This document shows, piece by piece, positions 34,065-48,052 of a stretch of 64,000 nt of DNA (its first letter is position 1; each line of letters starts with the position of its first letter). The DNA lies in the NCBI GenBank assembly GCA_003255065.1, contig QAOA01008075.1:61194-125193 (forward strand), written 5' to 3'. The notes under the pieces are model-generated. The model was not told where the DNA came from and searched no databases. It worked only from the letters and a program-made list of their open reading frames with translations. A program made the position numbers and the translations under genes. Origin of the DNA: Cercis canadensis. Lineage: Eukaryota > Streptophyta > Magnoliopsida > Fabales > Fabaceae.

Positions 34065-37000
34065 TCAAAATGATGAGCCATTAGCATTCTTGGTGCTTTC
34101 TTTTACTATTGTCTTGACAAAGAGTTCCCCAGCCCTATATGAAGAACGTACCTGAAAAAAATATAATAAAGGATTTCCTATGAGGATCTTGTAAGTTCAA
34201 CAATGAAGATCAGATAATGGTAGAACTTCATCAACTGAAGCAGACCCAACACGGAAAATTTGTTAAAAATATAATGCATCTTTGTCAGTGCATCTATTTG
34301 GAAGACTTGTCAGTTTTGGTGCACAGAAGACAATGTGCATTACAAGTCATATAACAGAAAGATCATCTAAGAATCTGCTAAGAGCATACCAGCGGCCCAC
34401 TGGCTACATAACGAAAACCAATAGATTCTCCATATTCCTTCCAAAAAGCAAACTTCTCCGGAGTGACATACTCTTTGACAGTCAGGTGCAATGGAGTTGG
34501 CTGCAAAGTTCACATTTTATGAAGTAACTGTAAGGCATCAAAATGAACAATAAAAACAAAAGAACTAGAGCTATAATGTGTAATACAATTGTCTTTATAG
34601 CTGCAAACTCAAACATCTTATAGCAATTTTATAATTATGAAGTGCTACAATAAGAAAGATCAGAGTCTTCTAGAAGCATGTGTAACATTTAAAGAAAAGA
34701 AAACATTTAGGGCCCAAGGTTAGGAATAATTTAATTGCTAATGCCAGAAGAAGCAGGTCTGAACAGAACCGAAGCATTTCCATTAACTAACCTGCAAATA
34801 CTGTCCAAATGTCAGAATATCAACATCTATGGCCCTTAAATCAGCCATGGCTTCCTTGATCTCATCATCAGATTCTCCAAGGCCCAACATTATAGAACAT
34901 TTTGTTATCATACCCTCCTTGCTACGTTTTGCATGGCCTAGAACTGACAAGCTTTGCTCATACCTGCAACCATACTACAAAATAAGAAATAGGACTAAGC
35001 AAATGATGATTCAGAATAAAGCAAGACCAGTAAGTGTTATATTATGTCTCTACAGAAAAAGATTAATTAGTCAAATTATAGTCAGCCGGCTTTTATCATG
35101 ATTTTCGTTTTCCTTTTTCTGTATTTGTTGCTTTTATTTATTTGGCTTTGGGTATCACGTTGAAATTGATATGACAAATTAACTTCTATGTATGAATTTC
35201 AAAATATTTGTTTAGCCAGAAAAAGAAAGGGAACAAAACAAAAGATGCAATGTTTAATGGAAATTAAAGTTTCTCATATATAGTACCAAAATGACCATAT
35301 ATAACAGGGCAAACTCCTCATGGTCAGAAAAGGGGGAGGGGTGGGGTAGGATAGGAAACTCTTCTTTTCATGCCATATGAACAGTATTATACTCGTTTAG
35401 TTTTGAATTCCATATAATAACAAGTTTTCATATACATAACAATAGAAAAGATCTATCTTTTCTGTGTCTATGGAAAATTGAAGCCAAGATTACATTCCCA
35501 CAATGCCAGAAACACCAATTTCATGTGCCAAAGTATGAGGTAAGCAAATATTGATATGAAATTATACTTGATTAGTTACATTTTCATCAAATTCAAAATG
35601 CATATATGAATTTTAGACATCAGCGTTACTCTATCCAACCTAAGATCTGAAATCATAGACATGGAGAACTAGAAAAATTTTCCATCACATTTTGAATGTG
35701 AGAGTAGCCACTTGCTTGCTGCTTGCCAGGTCTAGAAAGATCACTACACAAAACTCAATTCTAGTTTTGTTGAAGAAGAATTTTATATCTTTTTTGTTTG
35801 ATATCTTGTGTCTTTATTATTCTCATATTCTAATTTTATCATCACTTAATAGGTTACATAAACATTTTGTCATATACATAGTGCTTTTGAAATGGTTTTT
35901 CTTAGTTCACATCACATACACTTGAAGATATAACTGAACATTTATTTGTCCTCATTTGCTTCGTAACTGGAATACTTCTGTTCCTATAATTCCTTATAAA
36001 TATTGTCATGTAACTGCTATTTTTCTAAATTGGATGTTCTAGTTATAGACAATTCTATCCATTAACTTTTTATTGATTTTGAGAACATAATGATAGTTTC
36101 TATATCTAATTTTCTAAAGAATTATGACAATTCATACAACAGTCTGATTTAAATCAGCAGTACAACTTACCCAGCCCTAGGATCTCTGACAATTCTTTGG
36201 AGTCGTTTCACAGTTTCAATGTTGTGAGCAAAGACATCTAAACCTGAGTGTGCAAGAGTCTCTACAGCTTTCAAATCACCCCGAAAATCAGAGGTTAAAC
36301 ATTCAACCATGATCTCAGGCTTGAGATTCTGCAAAAGCATGCATAAAGATTACTCTCAAACTTGTATGATTCACACTGTATACCTCATAAAATGCAACCT
36401 GAAAGAACAAACCAAAATATCAATGCACCTTCATAGCTTTGACAGTCTGAGCAAAATGTCCACTTCCTCCATCAGGTAGATCATCGCGATCTACACTTGT
36501 AAGGACAATATAATCCACTCTGCAAAAGTTGGAAACTTGTAATTAAAACAAACATATATCTCATATATTCAATATAAATTCAAAGTACAAACAAACTTCA
36601 ATGTCATATTTTACATCCAGGCTGAGGGAACAAATGACCACCAAGATGATTTTTTAAATTCCTTTCCCACAATAATGAAACAAATAATTATAACAACCTC
36701 ATCCACACCTAACTTCAAAGTTGAAAGAGTAACAGGGTGATTTTGGACAAACTTGCACACCAAGAAACTCAAATGATTCCTTTAGTTAGCAATGTCAAGT
36801 GAGGACTCATTACAGGTTCCCAAGGCACACAACATTTGAAATATAATAATTTTTATGAATTACCTCACATGGCAAGTGCTTATATATTATATTTCCCCAA
36901 ACTGAAACATAAGGAAAAAGAATAAGAGGACTGTTAAGGCATGCATCTATAAGTCAGAAAACTACACAGAAGACATTACTATATTAACCCAACGAGTATG

Positions 37001-38619
37001 TATGATATACTCATTCAAGTCTGCAAAATTATTTAACTTAACAATGTCAAGGATGCATTTCTTCTAACAAACTCTTTGGTCAAAAGCATAACTTTAGCAA
37101 CATAACTGACTTCATATGAGCCTTATTAGTCTACGGCAGCAACTAGAGTTTCCTTTTCTCTCTTACTCATGTAGAGATGAACAAATCAGGTAGAGATTAT
37201 TAACTGATGGTGGAAGATAAGCATCAACATATAAAATACTAACCCCCAACTTGCAATGGCCTTGGCAGTATTTTCCGGTTCCATTGGATCTGGTGGTGCC
37301 GGGTTTCTGCTAGTTTTCACAGCACAAAATCTACATCCACGTGTGCAAGTATCCCCAAGAAGCATGATTGTTGCAGTTGCAATACCATCCCCACCTCCAT
37401 TCCAACACTGTACATTATATTTCAAATATCAAGGACACCATAGTCACACCTTATAAGCCACCTTATATAAAATATATAGTTATTAATCAGATTTGAATGA
37501 AATTAGTTTTATCTGGTTTCATTACTTGATATAATACTTGAAACACAAATTTGCAGAAAACAAAATATAAAAAGACATCAACTCAAATTAACGAGTTAAA
37601 GTAGTGCAAATTTATAAAGTATTATTTTCCTTCTACTCCAAATTTTGATACAATTTATTGAGTCAATCATGCAGTACAATTAAGCCATTGGAGTACTCAT
37701 AGCATGATTACAAAAAAGAAGAACCAGTTATTGTGGTACAACATTTTTGCGAGGTAGAGATTGCTCGAACAAATATGAATTACGTGATCATCTCTAACTG
37801 TATTCAAATGCATACTCCTACAAAAGTTCCGAACACAGATACTCAAGCACATTACCAATTCATGCATCCAATGAAAATGAAATGAGTTAATTATTTAATT
37901 ATATATCGAGTCTCTAAGTATTACAGTCAATTGTGAGAAAAAGGGTTGATATCTAAAACCCTTTTCTATGAATGACACAATGCAAAAACCCAAATGGAAA
38001 TCAGATTAATATACTGATACTAGCCATATGTTATCTCTATTCTCTTCCCACTAATTCAGTGCTTATCTATAGATTTAAAGGGATTTTTTTCTTTTCTCTA
38101 GCCTCTTCAAATTACTTCCTCAGCAGACAATTATAGAAAAGTAAATAACTTAACTAGTAATGGTACTAAACGAAGAAAGATAATAGAAAGAAAAAGAGGA
38201 AGTAGAACCTCTCCTATATTGGGGCATTGAGCCTCCTCGCAGACAGTGTTGAGTTTCAAATGGGATAACGATTCCTTAATCTCTTGAAAGCGCTCACCTT
38301 GAGGAGCTCTCTGCCTCAACCACTCTGGTTTCTTCACATTTGGGTCTCTCCCAGTGTACGGACCCAACCCACCTGGGTATGGCCCACTCTTCTTTTTCGA
38401 TTCCATTAGCTTCCCCATCGCCGAGACCGACATCGATGATGACGACGATCTAAGTTCTGTATCGATCTTAGATGATGATAAGGATGAATCCGAAGCATCA
38501 CACCGAACTGTTGAATTTGGAGGAAAATGGTGGTTACAGAAATTCGAGAATTTGGGGGTTCTTGGAAATGGTGTTGAGAATGAAATTGAAGGAGGTTTCA
38601 AAAGCGATTGCTGAATCAT
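34065..38619 (-). CDS. LIP1P: Lipoyl synthase, plastidial (7 exons)
   Basis: Exons, 5' to 3': 38619-38209, 37407-37244, 36519-36429, 36328-36171, 34963-34792, 34500-34390, 34151-34065. All are GT-AG, phases agree, and 397 aa result, near the 394 aa I recall for Arabidopsis LIP1P. The enzyme is a radical-SAM protein that inserts two sulfurs into octanoyl groups on plastid E2 or H proteins. The first about 65 residues are Ser-rich and make a plastid transit peptide. The auxiliary cluster Cys are C127, C132 and C138 ([12 protein letters not shown] then CWNGGG). The radical-SAM Cys are C158, C162 and C165 ([13 protein letters not shown]). The C-terminal RSSY, whose Ser ligates the auxiliary cluster, is at 371-374. 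The plastid rather than mitochondrial form is inferred from the transit peptide and the [12 protein letters not shown] region. No defects were seen. Confidence 0.95.
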
Positions 38620-40269
38620 TTTATGAGTCCTTATGTGAAAGCTTTAGCCTTTCTTTGAGTTTCAGAATTGTAGTAAGCTCTGACTGAAAATGAATGAGGT
38701 AGAAGAAGAAGAAGATGTAGAAACAAAGGTCCTCACTTTTCAAATCTGCATTTGCAGGCTTGCAGTAGCAGGTAGGCCATTGGTTTCTCCGTCCATCAAA
38801 AGCCCATAGCCGTTTAATTATTTTTGCAGCTCAACTCGCAGAGAAAATTCAGAAAGAAAAAAATTTAAAAAAGAAAAACTAATGAGAAAAAATTAAGGGA
38901 AAATGAATGTAAGATACGATGAGTTCAACTGTTTTTTTTTAAGTAGGTAGGAGAATGCTGACTGTATTTATAATTAAAGAAATTCTAATTATGAAAAGAT
39001 TTGAAGAGACTAATTTTATAATTATGAGTATATTTTATTAAGTTAGAGCTAAGTTCAACTTACTTATTTTGTAGTTTGATTGATAATAAAATGATTAAAA
39101 TACTTTTTAAATTATATATAAATTATTTTGTTATTATTAAATATAATTAATTATATATTTTACATGCAATAATTATATAATAAGGTTGTGCATAACCTCA
39201 TAGACATGTAGGAACCCACCAAAAAATGACACGATCAGTTTAAATTAGAATGACGGGTGAAATTGGTCCCAATTGTTGCAAAAATCGATTTTCCTCTATC
39301 GGATAGGTTATCTCTCAGAAAATCACATTAAATCAACCGAGTATATTATTACATATAAACTTTTTTAACATTCCCAATGTGTGAGCCTATACATGATCTG
39401 TTAGAAAATCATTTCTCTCTCATCCTTTCATTTTTTTTAAAACTAGTCTCAATCCAATCAAATTGACTAGAAAACCAAACAATTTACTAAAGTATAATAT
39501 TTTGTAAATTATTTATATAAATGGTGCATTTTTTATCATACTACATGAAAATGTAGCTTTTTTATGAGTATTATGTTATACTAAAGTACCGTGAATAATA
39601 CTTGAGAAATCGTTACTCTCAAGTATCATAAAAATGTTATTTTCTTGTGTAGCGTGATTATATTTGTCTAAAATTTTTTATCATTTATATAAATAGTTTA
39701 CAGAGTGTTTTATTTCAGTAAATAGTTTGAATAAGTGTATTTAATCCAATCATTTCATTATTAGTTGAAAAATCAAAGGTTTATCAATAATGTTGAAAAT
39801 TTGTTGTAAAATTGATTTTTGCCAAAATATTTTTATTTTAATGCCTCTTCATTTTCTCGTCGCTTTTTTTTTNTTTTTTTTTTTTTTTTCTTTTCTCTTT
39901 TGATGTCTTATAAAATAACTAATTTAAATGAAAAATTATGATAAAAATACTAAGCTAATGAGCCAGCTTGCTTAAGGGCCAAATTCATAATAGGCTGGGT
40001 CGAGTTAAACCGGCATCCATTGTTTGCATGTGGTTGTTTCATAAAAAAAAATAAAAATAAAAATTGTTTACATGTTAAGCATATTCGAGTCATTTAACCA
40101 TTAATCTACAAATCATTGTCATTTTAGTGTACCCAACAATTCACTATTCGCTCCTCTATCTGCTTTTTCGTAGAAGCTATTGCCGCCACAAACCCTCCCT
40201 CATAAAACTCTTGCTGCCACAAACCCTCTATGATCCTTTCCTTCTCTCCTCTAATTTCTAACCCTACAA
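38620..40269. other. LIP1P upstream region and AT-rich intergenic DNA
   Basis: The first few hundred bases are the LIP1P leader and promoter. A T-run with N at 39873 marks an unresolved homopolymer. No gene, RNA or clear element end was found before the LINE sequence starts near 40270. Confidence 0.5.
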
Positions 40270-40322
40270 CATGTTAAGAATCTGTGTGCAGTATGACATT
40301 AACTATGATTCTATAACTAATT

Positions 40323-41102
40323 TGCACTTGGTGTGGAAAGAAAGGACACAACAAAGCTTCATGCAGATACGAGACCGAGGGTCACCATCTTCAACCAGAT
40401 CAGACACAAAAGTTTGAAGAGAAGCAACCATCTACACATGAGGAATGGATCGTCATTACAAGTCGGAAAAGAAGAGGACGAGAAGAAAAGGCAGCCCCAA
40501 TAGCTCACCAGAAAACGGCTAGCAGATTCGAAAAAGGAGGACCCACATAGAGTTTGGCGTAAGAAGGATCCTATCCACTCACCATCAACAAGACTTGGCA
40601 TATGTTTAGTGGACAAAAGGATGGAAACACCAAGGTCAGCACCGTAAAAAAAGCTTGAAGCCAAGTCCGTGAGTTTGGACTCAGATCATGGAGCAACAAC
40701 TCTGCTACCAAATATAGGACATAGTAGCAAGGAAATAGCAGAAAAAATGACATCCATTCACACACAAGGTAATAAAATAGATAAGGAAACTAAAAGAAAC
40801 AAAAAAACAGCCTGCTTTTCCTCAAAAAACTGAGTTAAAGTAAAGTAAGGGGTAAAACCATTGGATAAAGGGGCTATTATCCTATCATGTGATACTACCA
40901 CTTCCTCAAAGAACCTGGAATCAGTTCTTAACTCAGCAAGAGGAGAACTTAGAAGCTCAGAAGTAAGCATACCAGTGCACTCAACTATAGCTACTCAAGA
41001 TGGCAAGAAGGATGAGGACAATGAGGAACAATCGGCTTTAGAGTTTGGAAGAACAATCCTTGAGCGATTGGGAGCGCGAAGCGGAGTGGCAAAACCCCTT
41101 AC
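40323..41102 (+). pseudogene. LINE ORF1 (gag-like) fragment with CCHC zinc knuckle
   Basis: The frame from 40323 reads CTWCGKKGHNKASC, a perfect CX2CX4HX4C nucleic-acid-binding knuckle, followed by a charged region with WIVITSRKRRGREEK. It stops at about 40551. A second frame (40861-41102) continues in the same direction with ERLGARSGVAKPLT and ends at the CTTAC target duplication. The upstream DUF4283-type domain is missing except for a short piece (ICVQYDINYD at about 40280). Several stops and a frameshift make it non-functional. Confidence 0.7.
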
Positions 41103-41394
41103 GAGAAAAATAGAAAGTATGAGGTGCATGATATGATGCAAAAGAATGAAGTCGCCACCGATCGTTTTATTCTAATTTTTTAAACAAATGAAATTGTGCG
41201 ATTAGACACCTAAAAAAGAAAGGTATACGTTTTCAGAGTTTGGATTCGGGGGTTGATTACGTGTAAGGAATGTATTAGCACCCTACAACGCCCATTTTTA
41301 GAACGGTTACCTATTTAATCAATTGTTATCTTTTCTAAACGAATTAAATTGGTCCTAACAGTGTGTTTTTAATGAAGTAATACTTTGTTAGGTC

Positions 41395-42130
41395 ATGTCA
41401 GTCCTTCTGGCAAAACCTAAAATTATGCTTCAAGATTATTACGTAGAGTTTGTGATTCTCATTACAATGTTCTCCCAATCTATTCCGTCATAAGCAAGTT
41501 TTAACATTTTTATTATCTGAGTAATAACTAGAAAATGTACGAAATACAATTTATTATGCATGTTAGAAAATGAATTTGAAATTTGTGGAAAAAGATTTTT
41601 ATTAAAGGTCTTTCTTTAACCCACCAGTACATCTAGAAAGGCCAAAGGGACACTTTTCACCTCCGGAATATCAAAGAATCACTGTCATCACAGCTATCCT
41701 CAATTATTCTCTTGTTGGCACTTTTAATCCACACTTTAAGATAAATAAAAAGTATGATATTATGCATAAATAAGATTTTTCTCAGGAGTTAGCCTCAAGC
41801 CCCACCAGTACTTCTGGCAAAACTAGAGAAACTCTTTTACCTCCGAAATGTCAAAATATCGTCATTATTATAACTAATTTTAATTATTCCCTCGTTGGTA
41901 ATCTTATTCTAGCATAAGTAAAAACAATAATGAAATGTAATGATATGAATTACAGTGTAACAAATAATGCTAGAAAGATAGTAATTAAAAATACAAAAGC
42001 GATATCGGGAATTTCATTGGCCACACCAGTACATCTGACATAACCAAGAAATTTATCCCTTACCTTAGGAACATTAGGAAAAATTGTCAACACAATTATT
42101 CCCTAACTTAATCCGTTGTTAGGCTTTAAT
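41395..42130. repeat. Four degenerate about 200-bp units inside the long LTR
   Basis: The phrase CCACCAGTACATCTGGCAAAACC, in varying states, recurs near 41399, 41621, 41805 and 42022. Each time it is followed about 25 bp later by CACCTCCGAAATATCAAA-like text, and about 80 bp later by AATTATTCCCTCGTTGGT-like text. Spacing is about 185-220 bp. It is an old, diverged tandem array. Confidence 0.6.
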
Positions 42131-43328
42131 TTTATTTACAATAATCAAGTATAATGTGAAATGTATGAAACACATAAAGTGAATAAGATGAAATAAATTA
42201 GTGCCACTAATTAGGATACAAATTAAAAAAAATGATAACAAGAATATATAAAGAACAAATAAATAAGAATAACCCAAAAACAAAACATGAATCCTAAATA
42301 AATGGGTTCCAAAAGAAAAGAAATAAATAATAAAAAATATTGAACACTATAACCCTAAAACACAATTAGTGAAATAACCTACCCCTAAAAAAACAAACTT
42401 TTAATCCAACAAATAAAAAATAAAATAAAACACATAAATGGAGTAGCCCAAATTAAATAACATATAACAAAAAGCTAAGAAGATAAAAAAATAAGTTGGG
42501 CTACTAGCCCAAATCGTGGGCCTAATCCAATAAATATACAAGCCCAAAACAAAATGGACCAGCACCCATGAACCTAAAAGAATTAAACTCAATTCAACAA
42601 TAACAAAACCTAAGCAAATAGCAAATGGTCCATCAGGACTTAAGCCTAATAACCAAAAATAAATGAAGGAAAAGCTAATCCATAAATTAGCCACTTCAGC
42701 CCCTAGCAAACAAAGGCCCAAACCGAATTCAAGATAACAATTTTATCAAATGGGCTTTATTCTTATGGGTAATCATAATCATAGAATAACAAAGTAAATA
42801 AAAAAAAAATGAGACCAATTGGGTAAGTAAAGCCATTCCGTGTCTAGGCCACAAGAAAATACCCATTGCTCATAGTAATGAAAGCAAATGAGAAACATTG
42901 GATCAAATCCCTCTTAAAGGTTTTGACTAAACTAAATAGACTATAAAAAACAAAAACCACCTTCATGATGAAACATGAAGAGAAGAAAGGGAGAAAGAAA
43001 GGACAAGCAACAGGGAGCAAAGAAAAAAATGCAGCACCGAGACCTTCAACCCCATCCAGCAGCAAAACCCAAAAGCAAGCCAAATTAGTTCTCAAGCAGG
43101 AGTTCAAGGTAAGGAATTCACTTCATCTCCCTCAATCTATAGCTTCCCTTCTTTGAAATTTTTTATTTCCTCTTCTAATTCAATTTCTCTCTCTAAGAGG
43201 AAGTTTCTCTCTCTAAAAATTGGGGATCCTCATATGTGTATTTTTTGTTCTCTTTCTGTAAGTGTTGTTTATCTCTCTAGATTGGGTGCTAATGGATATG
43301 TGAATGGGTTAATTTTTTTGTGCTCTAT

Positions 43329-43659
43329 TGATATGTGCATACTATACACGTGCCAGTAGTGGCAACAAGATGGAAAATGGTAATGGGTCTAGTGGCTAGA
43401 GTTGGTGCTATTTTGTTGCCTAGGTGGAAAGTGGTAGTGGACCTAGTGGCTAGAGTGGGTACTATTATGTTGCCTATTCTGCAGCATTTCCTATTTTTCA
43501 GCTTTGTTTATTCTCTTCAGCTTTGTTGTTATTTTCTCTTCTAGTGTATGGCTATATATAGCCTCAATGAATTCAATAAATGCATGCAATTTTTTCACCA
43601 AAGAGTTCCTTCTCTCTTTTATTCCTTCCTACTCCTTAACTCCAAATTCCTTCGTATCA
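43329..43659 (+). repeat. Left LTR of the gypsy element, plus orientation (inverted)
   Basis: It starts TGATATGTGCATAC and ends CCTTCGTATCA, the same termini as the right LTR read on the other strand. It carries a 54-bp internal duplication around CTAGTGGCTAGAG (about 43373-43480). The gag-pol frame runs into it from the right and stops inside it. Confidence 0.88.
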
Positions 43660-43667
43660 CTGATGAA

Positions 43668-46600
43668 ATCAGGATATGACTTGGTGAAACGCTATTCATT
43701 CTCCCAGGTGGCATCTTCTGCTGGTACACCGACCCACTTCACCAAAATTTTAGATTTTGGGCGGTATTTACCCTTGCGGATCACACGTCGATCTAGAACG
43801 GCTTCAGGTTATGGAAGGACAGTCGAAGTATCTGAGACAAGGGGAAGTTGGGTGGACATTGGGGTGACTGGTCCCAAATGCTTCTTTAAAGAACTGACAT
43901 GAAACACATCATGAATTTGCGAACCAAGAGGCAAAGCTAGTTTATAAGCCACCAGACCAACTTTCGCAATGACTTTGTATGGACCAAAGAAACATGGGGC
44001 GAGCTTCATGGAGGAACGAAAAGCCATAGAAGTTTGTCTATATGGTTGGAGTTTCAAATACACATAATCTCCCACGAGGAAAAAGGCGTCGCGCCGGTGT
44101 TGGTCAGCTTGACATTTCATTCGATCTTAAGCCAGCAGAAGGTTATGTCGCAGTTCATGTAGGATAGCATCTCGATCACACAGGTACTCATCTACTGCTT
44201 GAACGTGGGAAGTACTTGGCACATAAGCTAATAGACGTAGAGGCAGAATGCTATAAACAGCTTCAAAGGGTGTCATCTTGGAGGAGGAGTGAGTTGAAGT
44301 GTTATAGCTGAACTCAGCCCAGGGAATCCATTCGAGCCATTTCTGCGCCTGGTCACCTGCAAAACATCGTAAGTATTGCTCCAAAGTTCGATTGACAACT
44401 TCGGTTTGGCCGTCGGATTGGGGATGGTAACTTTAGCTCATACACAACTTGGTTCCCTGTAGCTGGAACAATGCTTGCCAAAAGGAGCTGATAAACACCG
44501 TGTCCCGATCGCTGACAACTGACGTCGAAATATCATGCAAGCGAATCACGTTGGCAACAAATGTCTTGGCAACAATTATAACAGTAAACAGGTGTTTCAA
44601 GGCAACAAAGTGAGCATATTTTGTCAAGCAGTCGACAACAACCATGAGTGCAATATATCCATTAGAAGATGGTAACTCCTCAATAAAGTCCATCGAGACA
44701 TCAGTTCACATTTGAGTAGGGACAGGTAGCGGCTGAAGCAACCCCGCTGGCTTCATACAATCAGTTTTGAACCGCTAATACATATCACATTGCTGTAAAA
44801 ATTCCTTCACCATCTGACGCATATTAGACAAAAAAAAACTCTGTTTGATACAAGAGAGGGTTTTATGGAACCCAAAGTGCCCACCTATTGGCGACGAATG
44901 GCAGTCAGCCATTATCTTCGGAATCAAGGATGAGTTGGGGCTCAAATACACTTTGTCTCCCTTGAACCATACTCCATCACGTTGGAGCAACTTGTGGGCA
45001 GATGGAGATGGGTTTTTTTTGTAATAATTCTTCATAAAATGAGTCCTGTTGCACTTCCTTTTGAAGCACTGGCCACTAATCTGCACATGGTTGAGAAATG
45101 GATAAAAATTGGAATTCAACTACACGTGACAAAGAATCTGCACCTTGATTTTTGGGCCCACGTTTATACTCAATCTCATAGTCATAACCAAGTAGTTTTG
45201 GCAGCCATCGTGTTTGTGCTGGTGTAGTAATCTGTTGCTCCAGGAGGCACTTGAGACTTTATTGGTCAGTACGGACTGTAAATGGTTTCCCAAGCAAGTA
45301 TAGACGCCATATCTTGATTGCTTTGACAATGGCTAACATTTCTTTCTCATAGGTGGACAATGCTAAAGCTAAACCCTTTAGTGCTCCGCTAAAATATGCC
45401 ACTGGTTGATTTTCTTAGGTAAGAATTGCACCAAGTCCGATTCCACTGGCATCGCATTCAATCACGAATCGTTAAGTAAAATTGGGAAGGCGTAAAATTG
45501 GTGGTGATGTCAAAGCCTCTTTTAACTGTTTGAAGGTCATCTCTGCTGCCTCATTCCATTGAAATCCATCCTTGCTCAAGAGATGGGTCAGGGGAGTTGC
45601 TATACTTCCGAAATGACGGATAAATTTCTGGTAGTAGCTTGCTAAACCGAGGAACCCACAGACCCTTTTTGCTATTGTTGGGGTTGGCCACTCAATGACA
45701 GCTTGTATTTTGGCTGGATCAACCGATACGCCTTGCTCCGAAATAATGTGACCTAAGTACTCCACCTGTAAAACACCGAATCGACATTTCGACTCTTTTG
45801 CAAACAAACTGTTAGCTGATAGGATTTGGAGAAAAATTTGTAGATGTGCAAGATAGTCTTCCCATGATCTTGAATATATTAGAATGTCATCAAAGAAAAC
45901 CAAAATAAATTTTCGGAGATAGGGATGGAAGAGATCATTCATGAGACTTTGGAAGGTTGCTGGTGCATTAGTGAGGCCAAATGACATCACTATAAATTCA
46001 TAATGGCCTTAGTGTGTCCGGAAAGCTGTTTTAGGAATGTCATCTTCATGCACTCGTATTTGATGATACCCAAACCGTAAATCCAATTTAGAGAAGAATT
46101 TGGCTCCATGGAGTTCATCTAATAACTCATCAATAACAGGAATTGGATATTTATCTTTAACTGTGATGTCATTCAGAGCTTGATAGTCCACACAAAACCG
46201 CCAAGTACCATCTGCTTTCTTTACTAACAGAACTGGTGAAGAGAACGGGCTGTTACTTGGCCGTATCAAACCAGATTGCAAAAGCTCTTTTACCATCTTC
46301 TCTATCTCAGTTTTCTGGTAATAAGGGTATCGATATAGCCTCACACTCACTAGTCTTGCGCTTAGCTGCAATAGGATCTGGTGGTCATGTGACCGCCTTG
46401 GAGGCAAGCTGGTGGTTGATTCAAATACATGGGAGAATTTTGCTAGTAGTTGGCCTATCTCAGGTGGGTAAGACTTTGGTTGGCTGCTACTGCTGCTAGA
46501 AGGAATTATTTGGAAAAATAATCCAGTGCCTTGTAACCCATTGGATTCCTTGTCAAATAAAGCTTCGATGCTGGTTCATCCCAATCCTTGGAAGGTGTGG

Positions 46601-48027
46601 GAGGTCCCTTCTACTTTGAAGTTCATGGTGAGCTGCTTGTAGTCCATCTTGATGGGTCTGAGAGTTTCAAGCCATTGTATTCCTAAAACCAGTTGGCATG
46701 TTGCGACCGGAAGAATGTGGTAGTCGGCGGTGACAGAATATCCTTGAATGGTGAGGGTGAGACCGTGACATTGTCCAGCATATTCTATCTTCTCACGGTT
46801 AGCAACCATGACTTCGAATTTCTTATCCCAGACCACTGGTAACCCAAACTTAGAGACTATAGCTTGATCAATGAAGTTGTGCGTACTACCACCATCTATT
46901 AGTACCATCACATTCTTGTTTTTCAGCTTGCCCAGAATGCGTATGGTTTGTGGGTGTTCGGTTCCTACAATTGCATGAAAAGAAATTTCTGGTATAATTT
47001 CATGATGTTCTTGTTCCGAGTGAGTGCCTTCGACGTCCTCAGTGTTCATCTGAGGTGAATCTTTGATCATGAATAATTGCGGTCGTTCGCAACAATGGCC
47101 AGCAACGAACTTCTCATCACAATAATAACATAATCCCTTCTCTCGTTATTCGTGTGCCTCTTGATTGGTGATTCGACGGAATTTTGCTGGTTGAGCATTC
47201 GAGCTATGGTTCATACGCTGGGTTGGTGGAGGTTCTAGCACACTGGGGTTGGGTGAGGCCTTTGGTGTCAATAAGGCTGGTTGGAAACGAGTTTGCTGGT
47301 TTGGCTTCCTTTGTAGTTGGTTTCGTTCCTCGATCAGCCTAGCCACTCCTATTGTATCCGCCAAGGTTTGGGGTTGTTTAATTTTTACATTTATGCGAAT
47401 TTCGTCTCGAAGTCCTGCAATGAAACAACCAATGAGAAAATTTTCGGGCAGGCCATCAACTCGATGGGAAAGCTTTTCAAAAGCTTCTTGATAAGCTGCT
47501 ACGGTTGTGGTTTGTTTAAGGCGAGTTAGAGTTTTTGACAGGTCTTCATAGTCGGTTGGACCAAATCGAAGTTGTACAACCTTGGTGAAATCATCCCATG
47601 TGAGTGGTCCATGAAACTTTGTCAACCACCTGTGCCATTGCAGGGCGATGCCTTATAAATAGAAGGAGGCTAGCTAAACTTATTGGCCTAGTGCGATGTT
47701 CTTAAAATCAAAATATTGTTCTGCTTTGTTAATCCAGCCAGTTTGGTCATCTCCGTTAAATTTTGGGAAGGACAACTTAAGGTGTTGATGAGGGGTGTCA
47801 TTGATAGTGTTAGAGTGAGAAGTATGTGGGTGTGAGGATTCATCCCGTGCAAATGGGTTGGTTTCAGAAGTGCTACTGTTTTGGCTACGGGAGGCTCGAA
47901 GAGTTTGCAGCTCGGTTAACACCGTTTGTAAGGCAGTGTTCACTTGATCAAAGCTTGACTTATGTCGTGCTAAGATTTCATTGACATCGTTGTGGAATTC
48001 CACATTGGTTTTGCCGCTAGTGTCCAT
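43668..48027 (-). pseudogene. Gypsy gag-pol polyprotein, disrupted
   Basis: In minus-strand order: gag from Met 48027 (MDTSGKTNVEFHND), the retrotransposon gag domain (47625-47146), aspartic protease with VLIDGGSTHNFID (about 46885, 47070-46576), RT (46407-45472) with [11 protein letters not shown] and FVFFDDILIYS-type catalytic Asp pair (FFDDILIY), RNase H (45329-45120), integrase (45119-44433 and 44384-44127) and a chromodomain ending KILVKWVGVP and KSYPDF (about 43770-43670). Gag to RT share one frame and RNase H to the end share another, so there is one main frameshift at 45.3-45.5 kb. In-frame stops occur, for example near 47680, 47640 and 46000. The canonical catalytic YxDD is FFDD here. 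It cannot make a functional polyprotein. The zinc knuckle near 47100-47135 is also broken by stops. Confidence 0.85.
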
Positions 48028-48037
48028 GGTTGGAACC

Positions 48038-48050
48038 TGGCTCTGATACC
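48038..48050 (-). other. Primer-binding site of the gypsy element
   Basis: The minus strand reads TGGTATCAGAGCC, two bases after the LTR end CGTATCA. It matches the 3' end of initiator tRNA-Met, the usual primer of plant retrotransposons, and shows that the right LTR is the true 5' LTR. Confidence 0.8.
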
Positions 48051-48052
48051 AG

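Noticed and set aside
42965-43156. Lys-rich 63-codon frame in the long LTR
   Set aside because: It lies inside non-coding LTR sequence, matches no family and is probably chance.
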